DNA of 64,000 bases from Syntrophotalea acetylenivorans (GCF_001887775.1 NZ_CP015519.1:1550001-1614000), one strand, 5' to 3'. Counted from the stretch's first letter, positions 19,314 through 33,731 are shown. Program-made: numbers and translations. The notes: generated by a model from the sequence alone, not told the origin.

Positions 19314-19345
19314 AAAAAAGGCAGCCCTCGGGCTGCTTTTTTTTT
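19314..19345 (+). terminator. Rho-independent terminator after lpxC
   Basis: A-run, GC stem gcagccc/gggctgc (19321-19327 with 19330-19336) and a run of nine T. It can act in both directions but mainly closes lpxC. Confidence 0.85.
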
Positions 19346-19426
19346 ACCTGCGGCAGTCAGCGATAGAACTTGCAATTCGGACAATAAATGTCCTAGAATT
19401 GGCTATTTACTCATTCCAAGAGCGCT

Positions 19427-21679
19427 ATGAAACCCGCTATCGAAAGCCCTCCGAAGAGAAATAAAGAGCAACGTAAACGCCGTCGCGAATGGCTGATTGC
19501 AGGACTGGTTACCCTGTTGGTGGTGGTGCTGGGACGGTACGAACAGGAACTGTTCGAAATTTCCGCCCAACTGCCTCTCTCCCAAAGCATTCTGGTTCTT
19601 GCTCTGATCAACATCAATATTCTGTTGATCATCCTGATTTTATTTCTGGTCGTTCGCAACCTGTTTAAATTGTTAGTTGAGCGACGACGACAGCTTCCTG
19701 GTGCACGCCTGCGTACCAAACTGGTCGTGGCCTTTGTCGCACTCTCTCTGGTGCCGACCATGCTATTGTTTTTTGTGGCGGCCGGCATCATTTCCAGCAC
19801 TATTGAAAACTGGTTCAATGCCGAAATCGAATCGTCTCTCGAAGAATCCCTGGCCGTCGCTCAAACCTACTATAAAAACTCCGCCACCAATGCCCTCTAT
19901 TATGCGGATCAAATCTCCCGCATTGTCAAAGAACAAAAGCTGCTTAACGAGACCAATTTGCCGTTTCTGGTGGCACTAATTGAGCAGAAACAGCAGGAAT
20001 ACAATCTCGGGGTAGTCGAGGTTTTCTCGGCCACCCATGAAGAGTTGGTCCGCGCCTCTAACCCGCAAATTCCTGACACCGAATTCACCGATCCCGATTC
20101 GGACACCATCCGCGAAGCCCTGCAAGGCAACAGCCGCACCCTCATCACCCGCATGGGCAAAGCCGACTTGATTCGGGGCATCGTCCCGGTTTTTTCCAAT
20201 TGGAATCCCAACGACGTGGTCGGTGTGGTGGTGGTCAACTACTACGTTCCCTATTCGCTGGTCAGCAAAATGGAGGAAATTTCTTCCTCTTTTGAACAAT
20301 ACAAGTCCACCAAACTGCTCAAAGGAAAGATTCAAAAGGGCTACGTGCTGGTCCTGTTGTTGATCGCCTTAGTCATTATCTTTTTGGCTACCTGGTTCGG
20401 TTTCCACCTGGCTCGGGGCATCACGGTACCGATTCAGGAACTGGCCCTGGCCAGCAACAGAGTCGCCGAAGGCGACCTCGAGGTACAAATTGCCATTAAA
20501 AGCGATGACGAAATAGCCCTTTTGGTGGAAGCTTTCAACAAGATGACGGCCGACCTGCGCAAGGGCCAGGAGAGTATTCGCCAGGCCAATCGCGAATTGC
20601 AGGTGTCAAACCTTGAGCTGGAACAACGTCGCCGCTACATGGAAATTATCCTCAAGAACGTTACCGCCGGCGTCATCTCGGTCGACCAAAAAGGCAACCT
20701 GACTACTATCAACAAATCGGCGGAAAAGCTTCTTAAAATTCAAACGGGCAAGGTTTTAGGCAAGAACTTCCGTGAAGTCATCAAGACCGAGCATCTTCCT
20801 CAAATCAAGGAATTACGTCTTCTCCTGGCCCAATCAGGTAAGGATTCCATTCGTAAACAGGTCACCGTCGATTTGCCCGATGCGAAACTGACCCTTTTGG
20901 TCAACCTGACGACCCTGCGGGATGAAAACGGTGAATTCATGGGTACGGTCGTCGTATTCGACGATCTTACAGAATTGATCCGTGCCCAGCGCATGGCCGC
21001 CTGGCGCGAGGTGGCGCGGCGCATTGCTCATGAAATCAAGAACCCGTTGACCCCCATTCAGCTTTCCGCCCAGCGCCTGAGACGCCGGTATCTAAGCCGT
21101 TTTGATAGCGACGACACAGTATTCGACGAATGCACCATGATGATCGTCAAGCAGGTAGACGAACTCAAGAACCTGGTCAACGAATTTTCCAGTTTTGCCC
21201 GCATGCCGGCCAGCAAACCGACCCCCAACAACCTCAACGACATCATTGCCGAGGCCTTGGTCCTCTACCAGGAAGGACACAAGGACATCTCTTTCGACTT
21301 CAATGCCGATGACCACCTGCCGGTCTTTAATCTCGATCGAGATCAGATTAAGCGGTCAGTGATCAACCTTCTCGACAATGCGGTCGGCGCCGTCGGAACC
21401 GGTGGCCATATCTCCGTGGAAACCGGTTTCAACGAAGAATTGCAGATTGCCTCCTTTACCGTTGCCGACGATGGCTGCGGCATCACCGCTGAAGACAAAC
21501 CACGGCTGTTCGAGCCCTATTTCTCTACCAAAAAGACCGGTACCGGTCTTGGCCTGGCCATTGTTTCCAGCGTCATTTCCGATCACAACGGCTATATCCG
21601 GGTCAAGGACAACCAGCCGCGGGGCACCCGCTTTATCGTCGAACTGCCGGTAACTAACGACCGCAGCTCTCTAACCTGA
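19427..21679 (+). CDS. NtrY-like membrane sensor histidine kinase
   Basis: Large sensor kinase, 750 residues, of the NtrY/DUF4118-free nitrogen-type group. Four hydrophobic segments (about 22-36, 53-77, 98-122, 305-325) surround an extracytoplasmic sensing domain of roughly 180 residues. HAMP (326-380), PAS (402-520) and a HisKA domain with His535 in RRIAHEIKNPLTPIQ follow. The HATPase has N box NLLDNAVGAV, G1 DDGCGI and the GTGLGLAI lid. It pairs with the sigma-54 response regulator 265 nt downstream. Signals sensed by NtrY relatives include nitrogen, redox and envelope state; which applies here cannot be told. Confidence 0.9.
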   Translation: MKPAIESPPKRNKEQRKRRREWLIAGLVTLLVVVLGRYEQELFEISAQLPLSQSILVLALININILLIILILFLVVRNLFKLLVERRRQLPGARLRTKLVVAFVALSLVPTMLLFFVAAGIISSTIENWFNAEIESSLEESLAVAQTYYKNSATNALYYADQISRIVKEQKLLNETNLPFLVALIEQKQQEYNLGVVEVFSATHEELVRASNPQIPDTEFTDPDSDTIREALQGNSRTLITRMGKADLIRGIVPVFSNWNPNDVVGVVVVNYYVPYSLVSKMEEISSSFEQYKSTKLLKGKIQKGYVLVLLLIALVIIFLATWFGFHLARGITVPIQELALASNRVAEGDLEVQIAIKSDDEIALLVEAFNKMTADLRKGQESIRQANRELQVSNLELEQRRRYMEIILKNVTAGVISVDQKGNLTTINKSAEKLLKIQTGKVLGKNFREVIKTEHLPQIKELRLLLAQSGKDSIRKQVTVDLPDAKLTLLVNLTTLRDENGEFMGTVVVFDDLTELIRAQRMAAWREVARRIAHEIKNPLTPIQLSAQRLRRRYLSRFDSDDTVFDECTMMIVKQVDELKNLVNEFSSFARMPASKPTPNNLNDIIAEALVLYQEGHKDISFDFNADDHLPVFNLDRDQIKRSVINLLDNAVGAVGTGGHISVETGFNEELQIASFTVADDGCGITAEDKPRLFEPYFSTKKTGTGLGLAIVSSVISDHNGYIRVKDNQPRGTRFIVELPVTNDRSSLT

Positions 21680-21722
21680 TCTTCACCCAGATACTTTGGA
21701 TGCAGATTACTGAGTTACTGCT

Positions 21723-21875
21723 TTGGAACCGAGCAACTTTTTGCAAGGTCAAGGAAATCAAGGCCTTGCACGGAGGCGTACATCGGTACGCCGCACCATT
21801 CAGCAGGACAGCGGAACGGGACAGTCTTTGGCTGCCCGCCGGGTGAGGGCCATGGAGGTCCCCAATCACACGCAA
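21723..21875. repeat. Palindrome-bearing intergenic element between ntrY- and ntrX-like genes
   Basis: The 265-nt gap inside this two-component pair is filled by a GC-rich segment with a central palindrome ggcgtac-atcg-gtacgcc (2175 5-21792 region: arms 21775-21781 and 21786-21792), preceded by aaggccttgca. The 70-codon frame through it is Arg/Gln-rich with no family resemblance and no RBS, so I read it as a non-coding repeat-type element of the kind dispersed in related genomes. A second palindromic element lies at 41594-41649. Confidence 0.45.
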
Positions 21876-21944
21876 GGCCGTAGAATGATGCAGAGCTTGC
21901 GAAAAGGGGCCTTTTCTAGACAGAAGCCAACATAGGAAACAAGT

Positions 21945-23300
<1,356 letters not shown>

Positions 23301-23379
23301 AAACCTTCGTCTTCTTTTACGGCAACAACAGACCGGGACACCTCAAATCAGCGCCTGAACTTGTTGAATGGATGTGCAA

Positions 23380-23424
23380 CTGAAGAAGGCTCCTCGGATC
23401 ACGAGGAGCCTTCTTCAGTTTTTA
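23380..23424 (+). terminator. Rho-independent terminator after the ntrX-like gene
   Basis: Perfect 17-bp stem (23380-23396 with 23402-23418), 5-nt loop and a T-rich tail. It also marks the boundary between the core region and the convergent minus-strand accessory block. Confidence 0.88.
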
Positions 23425-23445
23425 TGGCGGACCAAAAGAACAAGC

Positions 23446-25682
<2,237 letters not shown>

Positions 25683-25740
25683 GTGTTTTCTCCTGGATGG
25701 TTTTGATTTATTTTCATGATACGTTGGGTCCAAGCGAAAC

Positions 25741-25782
25741 CGGTAGACCGATTCTGCCGGACCATTGCCTGATTGTCCGAAA
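25741..25782. promoter_or_regulatory. Putative AraC-regulator operator, copy A (upstream of alcohol dehydrogenase)
   Basis: A 42-bp sequence starting cggtagacc and ending gtccgaaa, 59 nt upstream of the alcohol dehydrogenase start. By hand alignment it matches copy B at 33619-33660 in 35 of 42 positions with no gap and in the same orientation relative to the minus-strand genes. Conserved cores are cggtagacc, ctgccgga, ttgc and gtccgaaa. Outside coding DNA such identity indicates a shared regulator site, most likely for the AraC-family protein at 33732. Confidence 0.65.
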
Positions 25783-25980
25783 GAGCATCGGTTTATGCTG
25801 AAATGCGAGCACAGTGGACCAGCCGCGCCCATCCGCCGCATTGCCCGATAGCCCGAGTTGAAGGTCTCGGAATAAATCGTGAGCCTGCGTCGGAATGTCC
25901 ACACCCAATTAAGGAAATGAGTGGCACTCCCCAGAATGCATAAAGTCACAGGAATGAATATTTAAGCCTTGAATGTCAGT

Positions 25981-27132
25981 TCAGAGCCTTTGCATTGGGG
26001 GACTTTCAGAATCGCCGGTTTTCGCGATTTTATCCTTTGGTATGTGCCACCACGCTGCATAGGGGATACCCAAAGGGTCTTCAACAGGCTGACCCATTAA
26101 AGGTGTCGCAACGCTAACGTCCCTGCGATTCGCTTCTGCCAGCAGCCTCTCGATGGGCTCCGTCCAGTTGTGGAGGGAAAGATTAAACTGACCCCAATGG
26201 ATGGGCAGCAACACCTTGCCCTTAAGATCGATATGGGCCTGCACGGTTTCCTCCGGCATCATGTGAATCTCCGACCACGCCTCGTTATAGGCGCCAGACT
26301 CCAGAAGGGTCAGATCAAAAGGACCGTACTTGTCCCCGATACTTCTAAACCCATCAAAGTAGCCCGAGTCTCCTCCAAAGAAGATTCTGTGCTTTTGACC
26401 CTGAATCACCCAGGAAGACCAGAGTGTTTTATCCCGAACAAGCCACCGACCGGAGAAATGTCGGGCAGGTGTTGCAACCAGCTTTATCCCCTTGTTCGAC
26501 TGTTCCTGCCACCAGTCCATCTCGACAATTTTATTTCTTGGAACCCCCCAGTATTCCAAATGTCCCCCCACGCCTAAAGGAACGCAGAACAGGGAAGTCT
26601 TATCAATCAGTGCTTTGATGCTCCGGTAGTCGAGGTGGTCATAGTGGTCATGTGAGATCAATACGATATCGACCTTTGGCACATCCTTGAGTTGCAGTGG
26701 GAGAGCTGTGCCAAAGCGCTTTGGTCCCAGGAAGGTGAAAGGTGACGCCCGGTCACTGAAGGTCGGATCGGTAAGGATGACTTGTCCATCCATCTCGATC
26801 AGGCAAGTAGAGTGGCCAAGCCAGGTCAGACGTAAGCCATTGGTTGCACCGATGCTTTCGACAGCAACCGGAATGGAAGGAAGTACGGCTTCAGGCTCTC
26901 GTTTTTGCTGGTCGGTGAAAAACTCAAGCAAAGAACCCAATCTGTTTCCCGAAGCGGTACTGACACGGGTTTCAATTGTGTTGAAGAATTTTCCATCCTT
27001 AAACTGAGAAGAACTTATCAACCTTGCATCACGCCCAGCCAGTCCCAACTGGGGCGCGCAAGAGGTGAACAAAAGCACTGATGCCAACACTATGAGCACA
27101 AGACAACATGTCATTTGGATAGTTCTCTTCAT
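25981..27132 (-). CDS. MBL-fold metallo-hydrolase lipoprotein (NAPE-PLD/UlaG-like)
   Basis: Metallo-beta-lactamase-fold hydrolase, 383 residues, probably an exported lipoprotein: the N-terminal hydrophobic segment ends at FTSC, a slightly atypical lipobox. The metal-binding motif is SHDHYDHLDYRS (HxHxDH), with further ligands in ATPARHFSGR, GGDSGYFDGF and LPIHWGQF. The WLGHSTCLIEMDG start of the domain is typical of the NAPE-PLD/ComEC-like branch acting on phospho-esters or lactones; the substrate is unknown. It starts 34 nt after the Tat aldo/keto reductase gene and is likely co-transcribed. Operator copy A lies after its 3' end. Confidence 0.85.
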   Translation of the reverse strand: MKRTIQMTCCLVLIVLASVLLFTSCAPQLGLAGRDARLISSSQFKDGKFFNTIETRVSTASGNRLGSLLEFFTDQQKREPEAVLPSIPVAVESIGATNGLRLTWLGHSTCLIEMDGQVILTDPTFSDRASPFTFLGPKRFGTALPLQLKDVPKVDIVLISHDHYDHLDYRSIKALIDKTSLFCVPLGVGGHLEYWGVPRNKIVEMDWWQEQSNKGIKLVATPARHFSGRWLVRDKTLWSSWVIQGQKHRIFFGGDSGYFDGFRSIGDKYGPFDLTLLESGAYNEAWSEIHMMPEETVQAHIDLKGKVLLPIHWGQFNLSLHNWTEPIERLLAEANRRDVSVATPLMGQPVEDPLGIPYAAWWHIPKDKIAKTGDSESPPMQRL

Positions 27133-27149
27133 TTAACACTCTTTATTGA

Positions 27150-28369
<1,220 letters not shown>

Positions 28370-28476
28370 ATCGGCGACCCTTCTTCGATTACCTTCAATG
28401 GCGTAGGGTTACGTGTTGTTGCTGCCAGTATTTTCACGATGGACGAAGCAATGAAAAAGCGCTTCTTTACCTTCTT

Positions 28477-29613
28477 TCAGTACCCATATTGTTCGTCATT
28501 GACATGCTCCAGCCATTGAACGGTTAAACCATTGCGGGGAGCAGAGATTGCGACATGCGACATAGGGCTATCCGGTGCAGCGCCATGCCAATGACGTTCA
28601 TCCGCCGGAATCCAGACTACGTCCCCCGGCAGGATTTCCTGAACGGCTTCACCTTCCGACTGGACCAACCCCCGGCCGGAAGTAACGATCAGAGTCTGTC
28701 CGAAAGGATGTGTGTGCCATGCCGTGCGTGCCCCGGACTCAAAATTTACAATTCCGCCACGATAACTTTCGGGTATTTCTGCAGAAAACCTGGACTCGAC
28801 GGTGACATGGCCAGTGAAATAATCTGCCGAAGCCTTTGTCGGCTGCTCTTTTTTGATGACCTTAACGGATTTGGCCTGGTTCTCCGGCGGGCTGATGCCG
28901 AGGAGGTCGTTGAGAACCGCAGTGGCTTTTTCAGCGCTTTCTACACTGACGTCCTGCCTGAGAACCGAAATATAGTCTTCAAGCTGCGTTTTGCCCAACC
29001 CAGCATTCATGGAGACTCTAAGATGTGCTTTGAGCTGTGGTTCTGTCCCTGTCATAGCGGCTAGAATACTGATGGTCGCCAGTTCGCGTTGTTGATGGCT
29101 GAGAACATCTCGATAAAAAATATCCGCAAACAGATGCTCCACTAAAAACTGGTCAATGATGGGGGTAAAAACCGGATACCCGCTCGTGCGTTTCGATACA
29201 TCCCTGCCCACAAGGGCATTGCGGGTTTTGTGACCATATGCGGTCTTATCGAACTCGGCGGCCATGGCCGTTGCCTGTTTACCAATGTTGTCTTTTATGC
29301 CTTGCTCTTTGCGTTTATCCATGACGGCCATGAATGTATTGATGCCATTCAGGGCCCGTGGAAAACCAGCATAGGCATAGGCATGAACCAGAATTTCTTT
29401 TATTTCATTTACAGTAAGTCCAGAATCCAGACCTTCACTCAGGGCTGTTTCAAGCTTCTGCATATCTCCACTCGCGGTAAAGGCCGCAATGGGGATGATT
29501 TTTTTCTCCTTGGCACTTAATGCTTCACATCCCTCTGCCCGCGCTTTAGAAGTACCCGCTAAACAAACCACCGCGACAACCAATGTGGCGATAATTATTG
29601 TAAATTTTTTCAT
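28477..29613 (-). CDS. Exported CMD-CMD-cupin fusion protein
   Basis: 378 residues from the ATG at 29613, where a Sec signal starts (MKKFTIIIATLVVAVVCLAG). The longer frame adds 30 unsupported residues. Two carboxymuconolactone-decarboxylase-like helical segments follow (about 35-120 and 130-235; EIKEILVHAYAYAGFPRA and FYRDVLSHQQRELATISIL). A cupin domain (about 275-370) has HTHPFGQTLIV and ERHWHGAAPD with the His residues for a metal. The CMD parts lack the AhpD CxxC pair, so peroxidase activity of that type is unlikely. The fusion resembles exported quinone- or lactone-handling enzymes; function is not established. RBS is weak (gggaaaac). Confidence 0.83.
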   Translation of the reverse strand: MKKFTIIIATLVVAVVCLAGTSKARAEGCEALSAKEKKIIPIAAFTASGDMQKLETALSEGLDSGLTVNEIKEILVHAYAYAGFPRALNGINTFMAVMDKRKEQGIKDNIGKQATAMAAEFDKTAYGHKTRNALVGRDVSKRTSGYPVFTPIIDQFLVEHLFADIFYRDVLSHQQRELATISILAAMTGTEPQLKAHLRVSMNAGLGKTQLEDYISVLRQDVSVESAEKATAVLNDLLGISPPENQAKSVKVIKKEQPTKASADYFTGHVTVESRFSAEIPESYRGGIVNFESGARTAWHTHPFGQTLIVTSGRGLVQSEGEAVQEILPGDVVWIPADERHWHGAAPDSPMSHVAISAPRNGLTVQWLEHVNDEQYGY

Positions 29614-29744
29614 AGTTTTCCCTTGTTTATGTTCCTTGTCAGCGAGGATCGTTACATTCAAGACAGATCTTCTTATTGCTCCATATCCTTGCCTAAATAA
29701 CATGGGTTACGCTTGTTGATTCGGTTGACTTCCGGGTAGAATCA

Positions 29745-30833
29745 CTAATCCAACCCTTTCTTTGCTAGCCAGTCGGACATAAGGTTCGCGATTTCGAGAT
29801 TATTCAGATCCGAAAATGGCAAGTGCGTATTGCCGCGTACTCCTATTTCCGGCAAATGCACGACCGTGGCATCGCCCCCGTGCCGATTCACCGCATCGGC
29901 CCACAGACGCGCCATTTCCAGGCGTATCCGCCACATGTCCTGACCCGGATTTTTTGAAGGCAGTTCTGGGATATAGTCACCGTAATAGATGACGATCGGA
30001 ATCTTGGTGAGTTTCATGAAGTCAGACAATGGAACAGGCACACCCTCAAGTGTCCCTCCAGAGCTGGGTTTTGGGGCTGGCACATCACCTTCCGGAAAAA
30101 CAAAATTACTGCCGGGTTCATAAGAGACGACAGCACGAATATCGGGGCTTTTGATTACAGTTTGCCAACCCATGCCACCACTGTGCGAATGGGTAACAAG
30201 GATACCCGGACCTATCTTGTCGAAGAGTGCTGCCACGGCATCCGAGTTTACGTCGATATCGATCGGGCCGGTATCAGGAGCCAGCTGACGAAAGTACTGA
30301 CCCAACGCTTCCGAGGCCCGGGAGAACTGTACACCAGAGAAATACTCGGGCCAGACCCCGATGCGAAAAATATTAAACCATCGCTGTTCATCCGGCACAG
30401 GTGCCAAGGTCGCCGGTTGGGTGCTGCGCCCCGCATTGCCTCGACGTGGTTGGTCAAGTACATAAACTTCGTAACCTCGCCTGAGGAAGAGATTCTGATA
30501 ACCCTCTCGTCCATCGGGTGTGGTTTCCCAGGTCTTTGAGAACTGCCCGAAGCCATGCCAGAGCACAAGCGGCAATTTCCTGGGGTTTTCCGGAATTTGG
30601 TAGAACACGTAGGCGTGGTCTCCGTGGAAGGTCTGGCCCTCCGGAGTCATTTTGAGCGGGTCAAACGTTCCGGGGTTAGTGATTACGGTGCCGCCGACGG
30701 CAAAACTCCCTTGCTCCTGAATGACCAGCAATCCGGGTTTGCCGCTTCGCTCAGCAATTGAGCAGGCGGAGAGGCTCACGCTGAGCAAAGTCAGTGTGAG
30801 CGCAAGCATGAGCTTCCGAAACTTTGTCTTCAT
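29745..30833 (-). CDS. Alpha/beta hydrolase lipoprotein
   Basis: Exported alpha/beta hydrolase, 362 residues. The signal peptide ends at LSVSLSAC, a good lipobox, so it is probably a lipoprotein. The oxyanion block is LVLWHGFGQFSKTW, the nucleophile Ser lies in VTHSHSGGMGW, and the C-terminal catalytic His in GVRGNTHLPFSD. RRGYEVYVLDQPRRGNAGRS is the conserved strand after the lid. This family is annotated as esterase or hydrolase of unknown substrate. It lies 11 nt downstream of a second alpha/beta hydrolase gene, an operon pair. Confidence 0.86.
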   Translation of the reverse strand: MKTKFRKLMLALTLTLLSVSLSACSIAERSGKPGLLVIQEQGSFAVGGTVITNPGTFDPLKMTPEGQTFHGDHAYVFYQIPENPRKLPLVLWHGFGQFSKTWETTPDGREGYQNLFLRRGYEVYVLDQPRRGNAGRSTQPATLAPVPDEQRWFNIFRIGVWPEYFSGVQFSRASEALGQYFRQLAPDTGPIDIDVNSDAVAALFDKIGPGILVTHSHSGGMGWQTVIKSPDIRAVVSYEPGSNFVFPEGDVPAPKPSSGGTLEGVPVPLSDFMKLTKIPIVIYYGDYIPELPSKNPGQDMWRIRLEMARLWADAVNRHGGDATVVHLPEIGVRGNTHLPFSDLNNLEIANLMSDWLAKKGLD

Positions 30834-30844
30834 CGTTTGGCTCC

Positions 30845-31903
30845 TTACTTCAGCACCTTGCCGAAGAATTGGGTCAATTTATCCATGGCCTGATTCACAT
30901 ATTGCGGCTTCCAATAGGTTTCGATGTGAGTTGCACCGTCAAGCAGGAACAATTCCTTATTTTTTGCGCTGGTCGCCCCCTTAAACGCACTTTGGGTCAT
31001 GTACAGGGAATCGGCCTTGCTGCCTGCCATCATCAGTAACGGTTGGTTGATCAGGGCCATATGGCTGGCCGCATCGAAATTCATTAAATCGAGGAGACTG
31101 CTCATAGTGTATTTGAACGTGGAGTTGGGGTGGGCGTGGGTCTTGCCGTAATATTCAAAACCCTGGCGATACAAATCAAACGGCAACTGGGCGATTTGTT
31201 CATCCGTCAGCTGCACATCACCTGCATAGATAATTTCACCGCCGGCGGCTTCTTGCGCACGGGCGTCTGAGGCTTGCTTTAAGCGTTCCTGTATGGTGGA
31301 TATTTGCGAGCCCAGATAGCCGTTGCGTCGCACCAGGCCGGAATTAAACATACTCAAAGTGGCAACGGCCTTAAACCGCTTGTCGGTTTGGGCCGCCTTC
31401 AAGGCATAGCCGCCACCGCCACAGATACCCAGCAAGCCTAGGTGGTCGGCATCGACACCGGCAAATTGCGTGATGAAGTCGGCCATGCCGCGTACATCTT
31501 CAATCCGGTTTGCCGGCTTGTCCACATTGCGGGGCAGACCACCGCTGGCGCCTTGATACGCCGCATCCGCAGCAATGGTGAGGTATCCCTGTTCTGCCAA
31601 ACGCTGAGCATACAAGCCGGCGACTTGCTCTTTCACGCCACCATTGGGGTGAGCCACCACCACCGCCGGGTAGTGCTTGCTCGGGTTATAGTTCGCAGGG
31701 GTATACACGTTCGCGGAGATAGCAATACCGTTGAGCTGGTAAGTGACCGAATGGATATTCACTTTGCCTGCTGCATTTTCGGTAATCGCGCCGTCGTAGG
31801 TGAGGGTAAACGGATTAAGTGTATAGCCTGCTGCCATGGTTGCTCCTGGTGAAATGCTGAGCGCCGCCACTAATAGCAACGCTACGATTTTCAAGCTGGG
31901 CAT
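30845..31903 (-). CDS. Exported alpha/beta hydrolase (dienelactone-hydrolase-like)
   Basis: Alpha/beta hydrolase, 352 residues, with a Sec signal (MPSLKIVALLLVAALSISPG). The nucleophile elbow is GLLGICGGGGYAL, with Cys in place of Ser as in dienelactone hydrolases and YcjY-type proteins. VVVAHPNGGVKEQVAGLYA is the oxyanion region and LLDGATHIETYWKPQYV carries the terminal His. A good RBS precedes ATG (agaataacc is weak, ggagaat is visible slightly upstream). It lies 62 nt after the transporter gene and 11 nt before the lipoprotein hydrolase. Confidence 0.86.
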   Translation of the reverse strand: MPSLKIVALLLVAALSISPGATMAAGYTLNPFTLTYDGAITENAAGKVNIHSVTYQLNGIAISANVYTPANYNPSKHYPAVVVAHPNGGVKEQVAGLYAQRLAEQGYLTIAADAAYQGASGGLPRNVDKPANRIEDVRGMADFITQFAGVDADHLGLLGICGGGGYALKAAQTDKRFKAVATLSMFNSGLVRRNGYLGSQISTIQERLKQASDARAQEAAGGEIIYAGDVQLTDEQIAQLPFDLYRQGFEYYGKTHAHPNSTFKYTMSSLLDLMNFDAASHMALINQPLLMMAGSKADSLYMTQSAFKGATSAKNKELFLLDGATHIETYWKPQYVNQAMDKLTQFFGKVLK

Positions 31904-31965
31904 GGTTATTCTCCGTTCTTTTTGTCTGCTCGGTTGGTTTTAAAACTGCCGGTAGGGGCCCCCGG

Positions 31966-33428
31966 TCAGGCTTCCGCTGCCAGCCCGTTATCCGGTCTTT
32001 TTGCTGCTAAATCCGCCTGCGCCCGTGCCGCGGACGGTCGAACGAAAACCAGGGCGATGAGCAGGGCGACAAACAGCATGAACCCGCCGCCGGTCATCAC
32101 CGCCGAGATCCGATGACTGAGCAGTTCCGACCCCTGCAGCCGCGGCGCATCCGCCGCGGCGAACACCACCACCAGGATGCCGAGACCAAGGGATCCGCCG
32201 ATCTGGTGGGCGACATTGACCAGCCCCGAAGCCGCCCCCTGATCACGGTCCTCGACCCCCGCCACTCCCGCCACGGTCAGGGGGCCGAGGGCGGCGCCGT
32301 TACCCAGACCGATCAGAATCATCGGCAGGGCGATATCCGTAACGAAAACGGCGTGCGGACCGGCCTGCCCCAGCCAGAACATGCCGGCCGCCGTAAACGC
32401 CAGGGCAAGACACAACACCCCGCGTTGCCGAGCCTGCGGGTGAGATTCGGCAAGATCATGGCGGCGAGGAAGGTCGGGATGGTCATTGGCAGGAAACCGA
32501 TGCCGGCCTGCAGCGGCGAGAAACCGAGTACCAGCTGCATATATTGGGTGGAGAAGAAAAAGAAGCTCACCATGGCGCCGAGAAACAACATGCGGGCGGC
32601 ATAAGCTCCCGAGCGTTCGCGGCTGGCAAACAGTCGCAAGGGCAGGATCGGCTGCCTCACCCGGGCCTCGTTGAAGACAAAGAGCGCCAACAGGACCAGG
32701 CTGAGACCGAGGGCGGAGCGTGTCAGCGAATCGCTCCAGCCGGCCTCGGCCGAACGCACGATGCCGTACACCAGAGCGCCCATCCCCAGGGTCGAGCAGA
32801 TCGCCCCGAGAACGTCAAAGGCGCCGCCGGTGCGCTTTGATTCCACCAGCAGGCGCGCAGCGGCCATGATGAGGCCGATTCCGATCGGCACATTCATGAA
32901 GAAACCGATCCGCCAGGAGAGCTGATCGGCAAAGATACCACCGAGCACGAGGCCGAGGCTGGCCCCGGCGCCGGCGACCATCGAGTAATAAGCCAGCGCC
33001 TTGGTCCGTTCGGGACCATCAGGGAAGGTCGTCGCAATCAGCGAGAGCACCGTCGGGGCGAGGATCGCGGCCCCGACGCCCTGCACGGCGCGGGCACCGA
33101 TCAGCCAGGCCGGTGTCCCGGCGATGCCAATGGCAAAGGACGATGCGGTGAAGAGGGTCAAGCCCAGGATCAGCATGCGCTTGCGCCCCAAGATATCACC
33201 GGTGCGCGCCGCCAGCAGCAGAAAGCCGCCAAAACAGAGCAAGTAGGCGTTCTGCACCCAGGAGAGGCCGATGGGGGAGAAACCCAGCGCCTGCCGGATC
33301 TCGGGGAGACCGGTGATGACGATGGAAATATCGAGGACGATGATCAGATAACTGACCAAAACGATGGCCAGCACCGCACCGGGAGAGGCTGACGACGTTG
33401 TCGCCAGCTTTTGGTTTTCACTATTCAT
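31966..33428 (-). pseudogene. DHA2-type MFS efflux transporter, frameshifted
   Basis: Multidrug efflux transporter of the 14-TM DHA2 family, split between two frames. The first part (33428 to about 32420) has TM helices including LVSYLIIVLDISIVITGLPE and FLLLAARTGDILGRKR, the family signatures. Near the C-run at 32418-32421 the frame changes, and the C-terminal third (LCLALAFTAAGMFWLGQAG onward, to 31966) continues in another frame. One extra G in this run would restore a single protein of about 487 residues. This is either a real inactivating frameshift or a one-base sequencing error. It is divergent from the AraC regulator; substrate unknown. Confidence 0.8.
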
Positions 33429-33731
33429 CTGTTGTTGCCTTTCCGGTATCCGTTGAAACCTTTATTGCCGGCCCAAAGGGGTTCCCTTTGTCCCCTGGCC
33501 CTCGATCGTTGATCCTATCTTGTTTTCATCCGCAAACCGCCCTTTTCCATAGGGCAACTGCGCTGTGTCATCCGGAGTTTCCAGATGGACACTATCTTGG
33601 ACCGAGGCGCGCCACGGCCGGTAGACCAATCCTGCCGGATTCTTGCATGATCGTCCGAAATCCGGAAAAATGGTTGTCATGAAGGGCAGGATCAACTAGC
33701 CTGTAAGCGAAGAAAATCATCGTAACAAGGG
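33429..33731. other. Divergent intergenic region, MFS transporter / AraC regulator
   Basis: 303 nt between divergent genes, holding operator copy B (33619-33660) and presumably both promoters. A segment tggacactatcttgga (33583-33598) mimics sigma-54 spacing but has GG in place of the essential GC. Nothing else recognisable. Confidence 0.5.
33619..33660. promoter_or_regulatory. Putative AraC-regulator operator, copy B
   Basis: Matches copy A at 25741-25782 in 35 of 42 positions. It lies 71 nt before the AraC gene start and about 190 nt before the divergent transporter, so it could mediate autoregulation and transporter control together. Conserved parts are cggtagacc, ctgccgga, ttgc and gtccgaaa. 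Confidence 0.65.

Noticed and set aside
21723-21935. 70-codon frame between ntrY- and ntrX-like genes
   Set aside because: Arg/Gln-rich translation of a palindromic element, without RBS or conserved features.
33583-33598. tggacactatcttgga as a sigma-54 promoter
   Set aside because: Spacing fits but the essential GC of the -12 element is GG.
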